Origin: Diploscapter coronatus
Lineage: Eukaryota > Nematoda > Chromadorea > Rhabditida > Rhabditidae
Assembly (NCBI GenBank): GCA_964036155.1
Contig: OZ038422.1
Span: 41,005,201-41,069,200 of the forward strand
Reading direction: 5' to 3'
DNA length: 64,000 bases
The translations under genes and the position numbers were made by a program. Under the pieces are notes generated by a model that searched no databases, was not told where the DNA came from, and saw nothing but the letters and a program-made list of their open reading frames with translations. The stretch's first letter is position 1. Every line of letters begins with the position of its first letter. Positions 1-12,025 of the stretch are shown one piece after another.

Positions 1-372
1 AAAATCGGGAAAGTGCTTTCGGTTGTATGATTCGAATTTCGAAAACAATCCTCACCGTTGGTATCGTTCAGACCCATTTTATCCCGAATAATCTTGCACG
101 CGTCTCGCACCAGAGTGGAGGGCTCGAACTGAAATTTTGAACAATTTAAATATTCGAATTTCTGAAGAATCTAAAAAATCAATTTCGCCTGTAACATTTA
201 GACAGAATTGTTTTTCTTTCTTCTAAAAATTTGTAAAAATTAAAATTTCGGAGTTTTTTTTTTGGAGAATTACATTTTTGCGGATATATAAAAGACCTGA
301 GAAAATCTATACCTGCATGGTCTTCTTGGTGCCCCGCTCCGTGGAGACGACGGTTAGCGTGAGGACGCCCAT
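1..372 (-). CDS. tln-1: Talin, N-terminal exons (partial)
   Basis: Talin links integrins to actin at cell-matrix adhesions. Two coding exons are visible: 313-372, encoding 20 residues from the start Met (MGVLTLTVVSTERGTKKTMQ), and 56-128, encoding a segment that begins FEPSTLVRDACKIIRDKMG. The donor GTGAG at 54-55 leads off the left edge, so only about 45 residues of a protein of roughly 2,500 are here. They match the start of the FERM F0 subdomain of talins, including the TMQFEPST signature. The ATG at 370-372 is chosen because the homologous protein starts there. The region upstream (above 372) would be its promoter. Identification rests on remembered talin sequence and is strong despite the short length. 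Confidence 0.9.
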
Positions 373-1249
373 TTTTGCGCGGGTATTCAGATACGGCTTT
401 TCAGCTAATCAGGCGTTGAGAAATCGATTTTCCCTTCCAAAATCCCCGTCTCTGCTCAAAAATCGGTCGATGGGAGGTCGCTGAAAGAAAATCAATCGAT
501 AAAATTTACTGATTTTTTCAAATTTGAATGACAACGACAAAATTAAATGATAGAAAAAGGATTCAAGTACGTTTCAAAGAAATCATGATATTATATTATA
601 TATATATACAATTTTCTATGAAATTGCTGGATTTCAATGAGCTCTTCACAAGTCCTTTCTCAAAATTCCTAGTTTGTTTTCCATTTTACGACATAATACG
701 CTAGACCTCGAAACTTCTAGAACATGACCAACTTTTAGCGCTACTGAATCAAAATTCCCCTAGGGAGTTGGCCTTTCTAGCGCATTCATAAATTAAAATG
801 CTCTTCAACTCTCTGCCCTATCCTTAACCGTTGTCTAGAACCAGAGACGCAGAGGGACCTCAGAGCAAGAATATCAAACGGGCGCTTAGCATAACTGTGT
901 CTGACATGGGTCTTCCTAAATCCCTCCCAAAGATGAAAAATTCGACCCCAAGGGAAATTTGGGCAGCGCTAAATTCGGATTTTAGGGGATATAGAAAATC
1001 TTCCTTATAGGGATTTTAAAAATAATCTTTTAAAAAATCAATAAAATTGGAGGGTTGATTTTTTATTTCGGAATTTCAGGGTATATTATTTAGAGGTTTG
1101 AATAATGAATTACAGTGGAGTTATTAGTATTACAAAGGGCCGGAAAATTAGTCTTGGGCCGGGGCAAATTGTATAGTCAAAATCGATGCTATTGATGAGG
1201 AAAAATGCCATCTTCTAAATTCTAAGTCTCTAAGAAATAGTACGTAAAA

Positions 1250-4200
1250 TCAGAGGTAAAAAAGAAAAAGACACTCACGAAATAGCATTGCAAATGTGAA
1301 AAAGTGCACTATCACTGAAATACAATAGGAAAATACGAGAGCTAAAGAGTCAGAGAAAAGGGGAAATAGTGTGGGTTAGAGATAACAAAAATGCCAAAGG
1401 CGCTCGTCCTCTCTTACAACGAGAGACCGAGAAATAGTACGGGAAAATAAGAGGCGCAGATAAGCAGAGAGAGCAAAAATGATTAAGATAAGAGAAATAG
1501 TACGAGAAAATAGGAGATGGAAAAGAAAAAGGAAAAGTTCGAGCAGAAGCCTACGCGAGCAGCTGTTGAGGATCTGTATAAAAGATGGGTTTGGCAAGAG
1601 AGTTAGAGAAAGTGGCATAGTATTTGAAATTGATAGAGTAAGAGAAAAAGAAGATGAAGAAGTAGTACGGAAAAATAATCGAAAAAGATGCAGAAGAGCG
1701 AGAAACAGTAGGGAAAAGAAATCTCTGCCTGCAAAAATGTTGAAGCTTTCAGTCTCAGCCGATGGCAGATGAGCCTGTTGCTTCTCATCTTCTTCGCTAT
1801 CTCAGATCTTCACACTATTTCCCCTTTCTCTATCTTTTTTTTATCACTTTTTCCATACTATTTCCCTTTTACTGATACAATCAGAACTGAAGAAATAGTG
1901 AGGGAAAAGAAGAAAGGTGTATATCGGCCAGTATATAGCGCTTTGCCAATGGGGTGATGAGTAACTAAAGTTGGCCGACATCCGGGGGTCGAACTTGTGG
2001 AAATTTCGAAAAATGTTCAAATTTTGAAAGGCGAACCAATGTAGAGCCAGAGCTCAATAAATAAGTATCAAGTTTTAAAAAATTAAGACTTTTTTTTTTA
2101 TAATGAAAAGGAACATTTTTCTGTAATTGCCAGAATCAAATTTTCTTCGAAAAGAGCCATTTGGAAGAGTCATAAAGTTGTCCCCTCGGAAGCCGTTGGA
2201 ATTGCATTGGAGCCTAGTGGCCATTGGCTATTTTAACATCCGAGGATAAAGACGCAGAGAGGTGACAAATAGCAGTATGGAAGAAAGGGAAAAAGAAGCA
2301 GAAAAAGAGAAATAGTATGAACAAAGTTAGAAAGGAGAAGAAGTCAGAGAAAATTCAAGACTCTCCTCCTCCCCCCCCGGCCATTAGGAATGTATGAAAC
2401 GCTGGCGTTTCTTTGCCTTAAAATGGAAAGCGCGAAATAGTGCGCGATTATTAGGAGAGCGGAAAAGAAGCGGGCGAAATCCTTAGATTGTAAGGAACAG
2501 TTAGAATAAAGCACATTCCGAAAGCCAAAACCGGCTGGCATGTACAATTTACAATCGTCGCGCCCCATTAAGAAATTATCAGTAGATGAAAGGATGTTAC
2601 GAGTAAGTTTCAGAGAAATCGCAAATATAAGGGCTGAGGGGAAACACTCTCCCTCGCTAGAACAAAATAATTAACTTAAAAATATCAACAAAAAACAAAA
2701 TCCTAGATGCGCACTTGGAAATGCTACAAAAAGATAGTATTTTGAAATATAACCGACAAGTCTACAGAAACTTCATCTTCAAAGGATAAAAGTGACAACC
2801 CCGAGGAAAGTTCTAATGGATCTAGCTTCCGACACGGCTCAAAATGTTGCGAATGTCAGTCTCTATAACATATCCAAAAATTGGGGGCGAGAAACGGGTA
2901 AGATTTTCGAAAAATTTCAATTTGACCATCAGCCCTATCTGACGCTTTTTGAAGAAACGGGCAAAAGCTATTGAAAGAAAATTTTTAGAAAACGATAAAA
3001 ATAGGGTATCCGATAGATTTCTCGATTGGAATTGCATTGCAAACTTTCCCAAACAAGGTCAATCTTTCTCTCTTCCTCTCTCAATCGTAAATCAAAAATC
3101 GATATGCGCTTTGGAAAAGATAAGGTTTGAAAATAGAATGTTCAAAAAAGGTTTAGAAAATTGTAAACACCGAGAAGAAATGGAAGATCTAAATTTTCTG
3201 CCTTTTCCAAAAGTTTGAAAATGGAATTTTCCCAAAAATAAAGAGGACTGAAAATTCGAAATCGCTTTTTCGCTGGTAAAAATTGGACCACATCTGCATG
3301 AATCATGTTTTTCTTTTCTCCTACTATTTCTCTGTCTCTATCTTTTCCGTCTCTTCAAAAATTCAGTACTGTTTCTCCTACCACCTAGAGAAAATCGATA
3401 TTCGACAGTAAACCATAACAGAGCATTCCATCTGAGCTAGGTAAGCATTGGGAAAAGACGCAGAGAAAAGTCAAATAGTATAAGAAAATCAGAGAAAAAG
3501 ATAAAATATGATAAATGATGATATCTCCCATCATAAATTCTCTATCTTTCCGTCTCTTCTGATCAAGTACTCTTTCTCCGCCCCCGCTCTTTATTTTCTT
3601 ATCGCGCAGAGACGCACCATATTAGTCAACATTGGAAAATGGAATTAATATATTTGAGCTTCTCCGACATATAATACTTATTTTGAAACTTCAAAAGAAC
3701 TTTCGACATTGAAACTTTAGATGTTTCAAGATGATCTCAAAAGCGCAAAAACCTGTTAAAAGTAGTCGACGGGAAATTTCAGATTCAAAAATTTTAGGAA
3801 GAAGAAAAGGAGACGTTTCGTCAGCCTTCAAATTCCACTATGAATCATAGAAAATCGATAATAAGTTCAAGAAGTTCAGAAAATTCAAAAGATACCGCTT
3901 TAAAAATTCGAACATTTAGTGGCGTATTTCAGCTGGCTTTAAAAATGTTTTTTGTTTGAGAAAATTATAATATATTAGAAACGGAGCAAAATGTAATTGA
4001 TAGAAAGGAAGAGAGAAGTGGAAAGAAAGAACCCCTAAGGGGGTAAGAGAGGAAAAGAGAGGAGGAAATAGTAATAAAAAAGATAGTGACTGAGAGAATC
4101 AGAGAAAGGAGAAACAGGACTTGAAAGTGAGAGGAAAAGAAAAAGGAGAGGTCCATTTTGGTGCAAGAGGGCCGCAATCAGAATCGTGTGCGCGAGAGAG

Positions 4201-4300
4201 AGAACTGCGGGGAAATAGTACTGAGATTTGAAGAGAGACGAGAGAAGCAGGGTAAAAATAGAGAATCGGGCTAGAGACGCAGAGCGAAGGACCTTCGTGT
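1250..4300. repeat. Dispersed GAAATAGT / GACGCAGAG repeat cluster
   Basis: The motif GAAATAGTRYGRGAAAA recurs near 1365, 1432, 1495, 1894, 2310, 2434, 4065 and 4212, with weaker copies between. A second motif, AGACGCAGAG, occurs near 844, 2251, 3457 and 4272, usually within about 50 bases of an AAATAGTAT. Both also occur outside this block (25580-25760, 41785, 48606) and, inverted as ACTATTTC, at 36485-36570. AGAGACGCAG is the complement of the CTGCGTCTCT motif that I recall as over-represented in C. elegans promoters. The spacing and the pairing of the two motifs suggest decayed copies of one short mobile element rather than independent regulatory sites. No terminal repeats or target duplications could be fixed by eye. 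Confidence 0.6.
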
Positions 4301-4774
4301 TCTCTCTTCTTGGGGCTATATATACCACTACCAAATCTTGCCTATTTCTTCCTTCCCTTTATGTTCCGTTTCTCTAGAGCCTCTTGAATTTTCGCACTCT
4401 CTACATCTTTAGATCTTTCGAAATCGCTGATATTCTAATTTTCACAAAATATCCAAAACAAATTTGATATCCAATCTATTTTCAGCCCATGTGAAATATG
4501 TATAAAAAAATTCAGGAAAAATTTTAGGAGACTTGTAAAAAGTCCGAATACAAAGAGCGAATGGAACATAGGGCATATGTGCCCCGGCTAACTTCTTTAC
4601 CCTTTCTTCTCTCTATTGACCAAAAGCTCTAAAGAAAAGGAAGAAGTTAGAGATAACATACTTTTCGGAGAGTTAGAGAGAAAGAGAGAAGAGAGAAAGA
4701 ATGAGCAGAAGAGAGAGAAAGAAAAATAAAGGGTCAGTCTTGGCTGGTTTGAGTAGCGCCCCCGAGCAGAATAG

Positions 4775-4790
4775 AATAGAGTACTCTATT
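4775..4790. repeat. 16-bp perfect palindrome
   Basis: AATAGAGTACTCTATT reads the same on both strands. It lies between an A/G-rich arm (about 4680-4735) and a T/C-rich arm (about 4805-4860) that are loosely complementary, so the whole 180-bp block could fold back. Confidence 0.6.
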
Positions 4791-5948
4791 TTATGCCAGA
4801 AGCTGGGTTCTATTTCTTTCTTTCGTTTTATTTTTCTCTCTCTTTCTTTATTTCTCCCCCAAAGCAACTTTACACACAACATTTGAAGCTTTTGTTGTTG
4901 TGTCTTGATTTCTCTCCATCTTTTCTCCCTCTCAAAACCTCCGTACTAATCCTCATTCTAAATTTCTTTATCCGGGATGTGGAATTTGATAGTCACTCTC
5001 TATCTTTTCTGATCTCTTCAGAACTAGTTCTATTTCCATCCCCAAATTTGTCCAGCTCTATACAAAATCCATGAATGCGTGTGCATTCCTTCGTAACGAA
5101 TACCCGTAGTAGCGTAAATTTTCGAAAGGAAACAGTATTTAAAACGAGAGAAGAAAAGAATCAGAAGGAAAATTCAAGTCATTCAAAGTGTCGAAAGAAG
5201 TCCGAGTTTACAAATTTCAGTCCGACCTATTGTTCAAAAAATCTAGATTAATTTTCAGAATTCAATTTTTCAAGTCCGAGAAATTTCGAAATTCAATCCA
5301 CCCCCAGATTTTATAAAGTCCATCCGTCTGATTTCGAAATAATCAAGTTCAAAAGTTGAAAGATAAGAAGTCCAGGGTTTTGAAACCTATTTCCGGCTTC
5401 TGATTCAGCTTTGCCCCAAATTTTTAGAAGCGTACCTACAATGCTCTCCATAACATTTAGAAGGGCTGTCGAAATCGCATTGAGCCGTTCATCTTTCGTT
5501 CAACCACTTGCTGGAGGCTTCATTCACTTTTTTAAGCTCTGCTCATTTTTCGCTCGAAGGCCACGTCCACTCTGCAAAGGAAAGACGTGGATATCACTAC
5601 ACCACTAACCAAAGCACTGTATCTAACTATCACTAACTAATCTAACTACAATTTCATCAAATTAAAAGTATTCAAATCGATTCCAGTAATTTATTGCTAC
5701 AGAAAATGAATTCGAAAATATTCAAATTTTAGGAGAATGATTTATATAGGTTTTGATAAAATCGGGAAATAAGTTCATTATTATTGGTTAGAAGAAAGAA
5801 AAGTCAACATTGAAATGCTCTCTTTGAACATACAAATTTTCTTCAGAAAAATAACCAAATTTCTTGAAGCATATTTTAAAAAGATCTTTTATCTTTCCCT
5901 TTGGGAAAATCTCAAAATCTTCAGAATTTTCCCATTTTTAGGAAAGTG

Positions 5949-7746
5949 TCAAAGTTGCTTCTTCATGTCTAACTCGTCGTAGGCCGGCGGTGCGTCTGAG
6001 TGATTACCTGGTTTTTGTTGGTACAGCTGGTTTGGCACAGGCATTGACGGGATTGGTGCATTTTGCGCAAGTCCAGTCGAGTTCGAGCTCGTCGCGAAAT
6101 TTTGACCCATCGGCACTCCGAAGTTCGACGGAGGGTGCCAAGCACCTGAAAATCAAATTGTGAAATTTCATAAGTTTCATCTTTAGATGTATTTCAGAAA
6201 ATATATCAGGTTCAAGAAAAATTTCATGAAATCTTGCTACACAAGTATAGCGAATTCATAAAATTCTATCAAGTTTTAAATTGTTGAATTTCACAGGTCT
6301 CACAAAAATCTTGAACTCAGTTAGAATTCAAAAAAATAATAATAAGCTAAATTTCGTCATCAGGGTTGAAAGAAAACAACCGCAAAGATATGGTGTTATC
6401 GTCTCTAAGAAGCATGTAATGAGGGATAGTACTTCAAAATTGGATGGGATAAAATTCGTCAGCTAAGGCATAATGCGGGTTGAAAATCGTGCAAGTCTGA
6501 ATACGCCTGAGTTATTGTACCTTGAGTGGTCTGGACGGTGTGGACGACGTAAGTGCCGGTGTTGAACACGATCGCCCCGGGTGGGGGTGGAATCGACGCG
6601 TCGCGAATCTGAATTTTTTTTTTTTCTTTAAATTTAACATTTCCCAGGTATGCTTCAAGAAATGTTCAAAACTCATTATAAATTTCCAAATTATTACCTC
6701 CAAAGGATAGCGATTTTAATCAAATTTTAACAGAAGTTGGATGTTTTAAGAAATTTTCACAATTATCTATCTTTGAAAATCGATTTATAGTTAACTTTAA
6801 AATTCCCCAAACAAGTTTCAAACTAGTTCCAAAAATCATCTCATTTGACTAGATTTTATTTTGAAGAGTGAGATTTTTAAAAATAGAAAAATCTAGGAAA
6901 TTGTTTTTTTATATTTTGAAAATTCCGACCTTATTGTAGTGATTCGGGCCTCCGAAGAGATCTTCCATAGCGTCGCTGAAACCTCCTTCGCCGGGCAAAT
7001 TGCCGCACACCGGCATATGGATCACCTGCAGATTTTCAAATTTTTAAAGTAAATTTCAAAGTTATAAAAATCACAAAATATTCAACTTTCTTTAGAAGTA
7101 TTGAGTTCGAACTGAAATTTTCCGATAATAAGTTTCAATGAAATCATAAATTATTTCATTTATTTTGAGGATATTGGGTTCGTTACTGAAATAAAAATCT
7201 GAATTTTTTAGATTCCAAACAAATATTGCACCATATTTTATGTCGTCTTCAAAAATATTCAAATTTTGATTTTCTAATATTACTTCATCAAGATCTCAAG
7301 ATAAGATCTCCTTGCTAATTATCTGGGTTTCGGGGTCATAAACTCCTCCCATTTCCTTTCTTTTTGAGCGTGTCCTATCTTTACGCCCACTTACTTATTT
7401 CCATCTTCCCGCTTTTCAAATTTAAAATTTCCTTTTTCTAAATAGATAAGTTTCAACCACTTTTTTTTTTTTAAATAAAATCTCCTTCTCAAATCAAATT
7501 TTTCAAGTGGCCTTGTCAAGTTTGATCACTTTTATCGTTTCATATTTTGACTATCATTTTTCCCCGAAACAATCTTTTCATCTAAAAAAATCTCGCCTGG
7601 TGAACGTGCATTTGCGGTTGGTTTGAAATTCCTTGCGGTGGTGGGTTTTGAAAATTGCCTTGCTTCTCCTGGTCTGGGATTTGATCTCGCGGATAGTCTC
7701 CGGACATTTGCTTAGTTTTTCGATCCTTCGACTTCGAGCGCCACAT
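5949..7746 (-). CDS. Small proline-rich protein with C-terminal PPAY motif (unknown function)
   Basis: Four exons (7597-7746, 6930-7025, 6521-6608, 5949-6145) join in phase to 176 residues. I do not recognise a family. The N-terminus is basic (MWRSKSKDRKTK) and then Q/P/N-rich. The middle contains IPPPPGAIVF and the C-terminus reads PPAYDELDMKKQL. PPAY is a PPxY motif, the ligand of WW domains such as those of Nedd4-type ubiquitin ligases, so recruitment of a WW protein is an inference. The first intron has a GC donor (CAG|GCGAGA) and no GT alternative keeps the frame. The ATG at 7744-7746 lies only 80 bp from the divergent dCMP deaminase start, implying a shared promoter. No signal peptide or membrane segment is seen. 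Exon structure is fairly secure; function is open. Confidence 0.7.
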
Positions 7747-7826
7747 CGTACCGGCTTTCTGAATTTCAGACGGGCCTCTTTCCGTAACTTTCAATTTTTC
7801 GTAGGGGATTTCACGGACTACGAGAA
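7747..7826. promoter_or_regulatory. 80-bp divergent promoter
   Basis: This gap separates the start codons of the PPAY gene (-) and dCMP deaminase (+). Both 5' UTRs and both core promoters must fit here or overlap the opposite gene. Inferred from gene orientation only; no TATA box was recognised. Confidence 0.4.
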
Positions 7827-8917
7827 ATGAACAACACGACAAACGGAGTAATGAAAAACGGAACCGAAAATTTGTGCAGGATATTGGAAAACGCAAAATG
7901 TAAGCGTAGAAAACTGAAAAAGTGGAATTTCTAGCAAAATATAAGCCATGCGGGTTCTTTTTGTTTACCTAGTGTAGAAAGAGGCAGAGTTTTCTATTTC
8001 GCAATGTTGTTCCCTCCAATTTGCCCAAACTCAAAATCGGATCAAAAACCGGTTTTCCTGCTGGAAAATGACGCAATTTTCGAAATTTGGTCATTTTTTA
8101 ATTATTTTTAAAAAGATATTTTTAGTGAACCCCGAAAATGCGAAGCGGAACGATTACATTTCTTGGGAAGAGTACTTTATGGCCGTTACCATCGCTACAT
8201 CACATCGGAGTAAAGACCCAGCTACGCAGGTACCAAAAAGTTATCATTTTACTAAAGGTTATCAAAAATTATTCTTTTCAGGTCGGGTGTGTTTTGGTGA
8301 ACGAGGACAACCATATTGTGGGCGCTGGGTACAATGGTAAGAATGTGAAAGACCCAAAAACTAACCGCTACCGTCTGCAGGGTTCCCAAACGGTATTTCG
8401 GACGACGAGTACCCGTGGGGCAAGCAATCGGAAAACCCGCTCGAGACCAAATACACCTACGTGGTCCACGCCGAGATGAACGCGATCATGAACGCCACCG
8501 CGAGGTACCATTTTAGTTATCATTTGCCAAATTTAATACCATTTTTAACATTTAATAAAAATCTTTATTTTAGACAGCTCAAAAATTGCCGACTCTACAC
8601 CACTCGGTTCCCCTGCAACGAGTGCGCTAAACTCATAATACAGGTTATTTTTACAAATTTTTTATGTTTCAAAATTTCTTGATAACCCATAAAAAAAATT
8701 CTATAAGCAATATCCAAATTGGAGTATCGTCTTAAAAATAAAGAAAATGCCAAAAAATTCAAAATTATAAATTCAGGCCCGTATCGGTGAAATCATCTAT
8801 CTCGACGATAAAGAAGAGCAATGGCAATCCCAAGCCGCCCGCAAAATGTTCAACACCGCGCACATCCCCACCAGAAAATATCAGAAAACGGGCAGGAAAA
8901 TCGTTATCGAACTTTAA
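7827..8917 (+). CDS. DCTD: Deoxycytidylate (dCMP) deaminase
   Basis: Catalyses dCMP to dUMP, feeding thymidylate synthesis. Six exons (7827-7899, 8126-8229, 8282-8336, 8381-8504, 8574-8643, 8777-8917) join in phase to 188 residues. The zinc-deaminase motifs are intact: HAEMNAIMN carries the zinc His and the proton-shuttle Glu, and [11 protein letters not shown] carries the two zinc Cys. The block [17 protein letters not shown] and the segment [17 protein letters not shown] are typical of eukaryotic dCMP deaminases and distinguish it from cytidine deaminases. A 24-residue N-terminal extension precedes the domain. The gene ends convergently with atg5. A near-tandem duplication lies in its 3' flank. 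Confidence 0.95.
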
Positions 8918-9698
8918 TTTTTTTTTTTTTAAATTCTACCCTCCTGAGATTACTTTTCGAAGATATTTAATAAGCATATTTTTCAATTCTTGCAATTCTA
9001 CCTCTGAGATTACTTTTCGAAAATGTTCTCTAGGCATATTTGTAAAATTTTATTTTTTCGAAAATCAATTGCTCTATTAAGTTATGCGAACTGTGCTCAT
9101 TCCAAGAAAGCTGTGAAGTTAGTGTTTTCAAATCGATAATAAATTTTTAAATCATAAAATTTTATATGAAATGAAAAATCAATAGTAGGATAAGGATAAA
9201 TTTGAGAAGTTGTTAAGATCTGAAAACTGAGATTTTGCGGTTACTAAGGTTACAAAAGCCAAGAGAAAAATATCTACCCTTGTGTGTTGAGAGAAAAGAG
9301 AATGCCTGGGTTCACATTAACTTAGACTGTATATCATCGTCATAACATATCACAATTTTCAAGCGAGTTACCTAGGTGATCTAGCAGGAATTTTTCCTGT
9401 TTTATCGAATTACATAAACTATAGAACTCTCGAGTTATGAAAGACTTCGAGCACGGTCATTATCTTAGCAGGTGGAAAATGGAGCTTGGAAATAATTTTA
9501 CGCTGTAAGGTTACTGTAATTAACAAAAGTTCAGAGGAAAAGATACAGAAATTTGTTTTCCTATAATTTAATTTTTGACTTGGCTAACTCAACAATATTT
9601 AGACCCGTTTTTCGGAAAATTAACTTTTAACTCGAACATTTTTCACAAATAAAAAAATAGATATGAGTTGAGAGACAAGTACTCAAATTTGAATTTTC
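8918..9698. other. Convergent 3' intergenic region (dCMP deaminase / atg5)
   Basis: No gene seen. It holds a two-copy tandem duplication (8933-8994 and 8995-9053) and an AATAAA near 9136 that could serve the plus-strand gene. Confidence 0.6.
8933..9053. repeat. Two-copy tandem duplication in dCMP deaminase 3' flank
   Basis: ATTCTACC, then CTGAGATTACTTTTCGAA, then GGCATATTT or AGCATATTT occur twice in the same order, about 62 bp apart. The copies differ by scattered substitutions and a few indels, so this is an old local duplication. Confidence 0.75.
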
Positions 9699-11550
9699 CT
9701 AGCCCTTGGGAGTAGCGATGACGTGGACGAAATTATCCGGGTAGCTCAAATTTTTCGTCAAGTAGACTAGCGGCGTGTTTAGCGGAACGGGAATACCATG
9801 GCAGACGAAATCATGACTGGCTTCAACATCATTTTGACCGATCAAATTCGGAGCCAATCTCAAAATCGCGTCCGAAAAAGCCAACTGCTTGCCATCGTCG
9901 TACGGCGGAATGGCCTTCTGGATTTTTAAAATTTCGCTTTTAACCCCATAATTTTAGTCTATTTTTTGTATTTTTAAAAGTATCATAGAAAAAACAAATG
10001 ATGTTGCCAATGATTCTTTTTCATTTTTAAGATTGCAGCTTTTTTTTTTATTAGTTTTGAGATTAAGCCACCTGTCTGAAGGATGGTTCTCCAACAATGT
10101 AGAGTCGAATGGGGATGTGGAAAAAGGGCGCGGTAGGAGAGCATTCCATCAACGGTTTGATCACCGCCCAAAGACCGTCAAAGTTATCTGCGATTTTTTT
10201 TATTTTTAAATTTATTTTATTTTTCAGAAAAGTCCGAATCAAATCTAATCCTTTTTTTAAAAGAAAAAAATTACAAGAAAAAGACCCCGGAAACTAGAGC
10301 ACTTTTATTAAAGTTTCCCCAACTCACATTGCGAGACAGCCTTCCATAGCTGGACGTGCTGCTCGGCCTTCATCGAGTTGATCACCTCGCCCTTGTGCTT
10401 CAGGTAGTCCGCCTCTTTTACCGCCTCAAGTTTGAAAATTCAATTTGAAGGTCAGACTTGAATTTTAGTCTCAAAATAAGATCAATTTCGGGCTAAAATT
10501 ATAATTTCAAATAAACAATCCTACTTTAGGTTCGGAGTTAAAAATGACTTTATTTTGAACTAAATAAATTCCCACCTGCATGAACATGCGCTCCATAACG
10601 TCCTTGCTGACGTTGTGGCACTCGGGTGGGCGAGACGAAGTTCTGCAAAAAATGTTGAATTAAAGTTTGGAACCTTGTTTTTTTTAATTTTGGTAAATTG
10701 TAACGCTTTTTAAGCCATTACATTTCAAAGTCCTCAATTTCGTGTAAAAATAAAAGAATAACTTTAAAAAAATCGATCATTTTAATAGGTTTCAAGAATT
10801 CCTTATATAAAAAGTCGAAAAATCCGAAATGTTCATAAGAATTTTCAAATAGAAAGAAGTCGAAAACTCAGAGGTAAACTCCATGTTCTCTAAATTTCTA
10901 TTTTTTAAAGATAAATTTAATTTTTTCAGATTAAACTAAAAAGTTTTAAAAAATTTTAATACCTGACATTAATGGTCCAGACCTGTGCGTTTTTGGGCTT
11001 GTGCATATCGAAAAGCACTCCAATTGGGTAGTACGTCTTCAGCGGCACGGAGTTGTACTCCAGCCAGGCAGCTTCAGCGTCTACCTCCACCAGCTCACCG
11101 CCAGACGTCTGGGAGAAGTAACGGAGCACCTGGAATTTTTTTTTTTTTTAAATTAGTTCTTATTTAATTTAATATTATTTAAATATTTTTTTCAGGATAT
11201 TACAAGTTGAAAGGAATAGATGTTTTGCTATTTTTAATTTTATATAATTCCATAAAATACACTAGTTTCTATAGAAAATTTGATCCATTTCAAGACCTTT
11301 TGAAACTTATCCAGATAACTTTTGAAGTTTTATTTTTCTAACCTTTGGAATATGAAGGCACAGATAGGAGGCCCGAGGTAGCATTGAGTAGTAGGGAGTC
11401 TGAAATAATCTTGTTTAATTTTTAAACTGTATTTTTTAAAATAAAATTTTTACTTTTATCGTTTGATACCTGATTTTCCGAAGCGCCGTCCAGATTGAAC
11501 TCGATCGGTACATGCGATTCCCACACCTTCCTGTACACCTCGTAGTCCAT
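9699..11550 (-). CDS. atg-5: Autophagy protein ATG5
   Basis: ATG5 is covalently joined to ATG12 and, with ATG16, forms the E3-like complex that lipidates ATG8/LC3 on the growing autophagosome. Seven exons (11470-11550, 11343-11399, 10963-11129, 10576-10642, 10328-10424, 10072-10187, 9699-9917) give 267 residues, close to the human 275. The start MDYEVYRKVWESHVPIEFNL is diagnostic. Further matches are YYPIGVLFDM, EADYLKHKGEVIN (its first Lys, about residue 133, is the expected ATG12 acceptor) and the C-terminal LSYPDNFVHVIATPKG. The acceptor of the fifth exon is CTTGAG rather than CAG. It lies 475 bp downstream of a large same-strand gene, so co-transcription is possible but not shown. Confidence 0.97.
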
Positions 11551-12025
11551 TTCGACGAGGGCTGGAAATTAAAAGAATTACCCATTTTTAGATTCCTGTC
11601 TCGGAAAACCAAAATTTCAGGTATCTTATGGCTTAAAAACCAAGTAAAAATATGAAAAACATGGGCAAATTTCTCAAAATAGTTTTAGTTTGATAAAAAC
11701 CAACAACAACAAATATACTAAAGAAAGTCACTAAATACCCAGCTTTGAAGAGAAATAACAAGAAAGTACCCATAATACAACGTCAACTCCTAACAGTAGC
11801 CAGAGAAAATGAATAAAACATAGTATTTAAAAATTGAGCAAAAGATTTTTCCAAAAAAGTGGAAAGAAAATAGTAAAATTTATTAGCCGAAAAGGTGATC
11901 TTCGAACCGTTGACAATAAAAAAGATAAAATTTTATAAGAAGAAAGTGTTTGAAATTTTAGAAAAAGAAACATTGAGAAAATCCTAGTTTTGACCCGTCC
12001 ATTTAAATTAACCGAATTTTGTGAC
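11551..12025. other. Intergenic gap upstream of atg5
   Basis: No coding signal. It lies between the stop of the unknown minus-strand gene and the atg5 start, and would hold either an atg5 promoter or an operon spacer. Confidence 0.5.

Larger units (their letters stand above)
373..5948. other. Long gene-poor intergenic region upstream of talin
   Basis: No open frame here has coding character: reading frames are short, low in complexity and often mirrored on both strands. The stretch holds many copies of a purine-rich repeat (listed separately), long A/G and C/T tracts, a 16-bp perfect palindrome at 4775-4790, and T-rich blocks at 4600-5060. It separates two minus-strand genes (talin and the PPAY protein), so the part near 373 should contain the talin promoter and the part just below 5949 the 3' end of its neighbour. 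A plus-strand frame at 5411-5608 was considered and not accepted. Confidence 0.6.

Noticed and set aside
1376..1772. Long overlapping frames on both strands in the purine-rich block
   Set aside because: The mirrored, low-complexity Arg/Lys/Glu versus Leu/Phe/Ser translations come from the GAGAAA repeats.
5411..5608. 65-codon plus-strand frame with a basic, hydrophobic protein
   Set aside because: No start context, no splice continuation and no recognisable motif; it lies in repeat-rich sequence.
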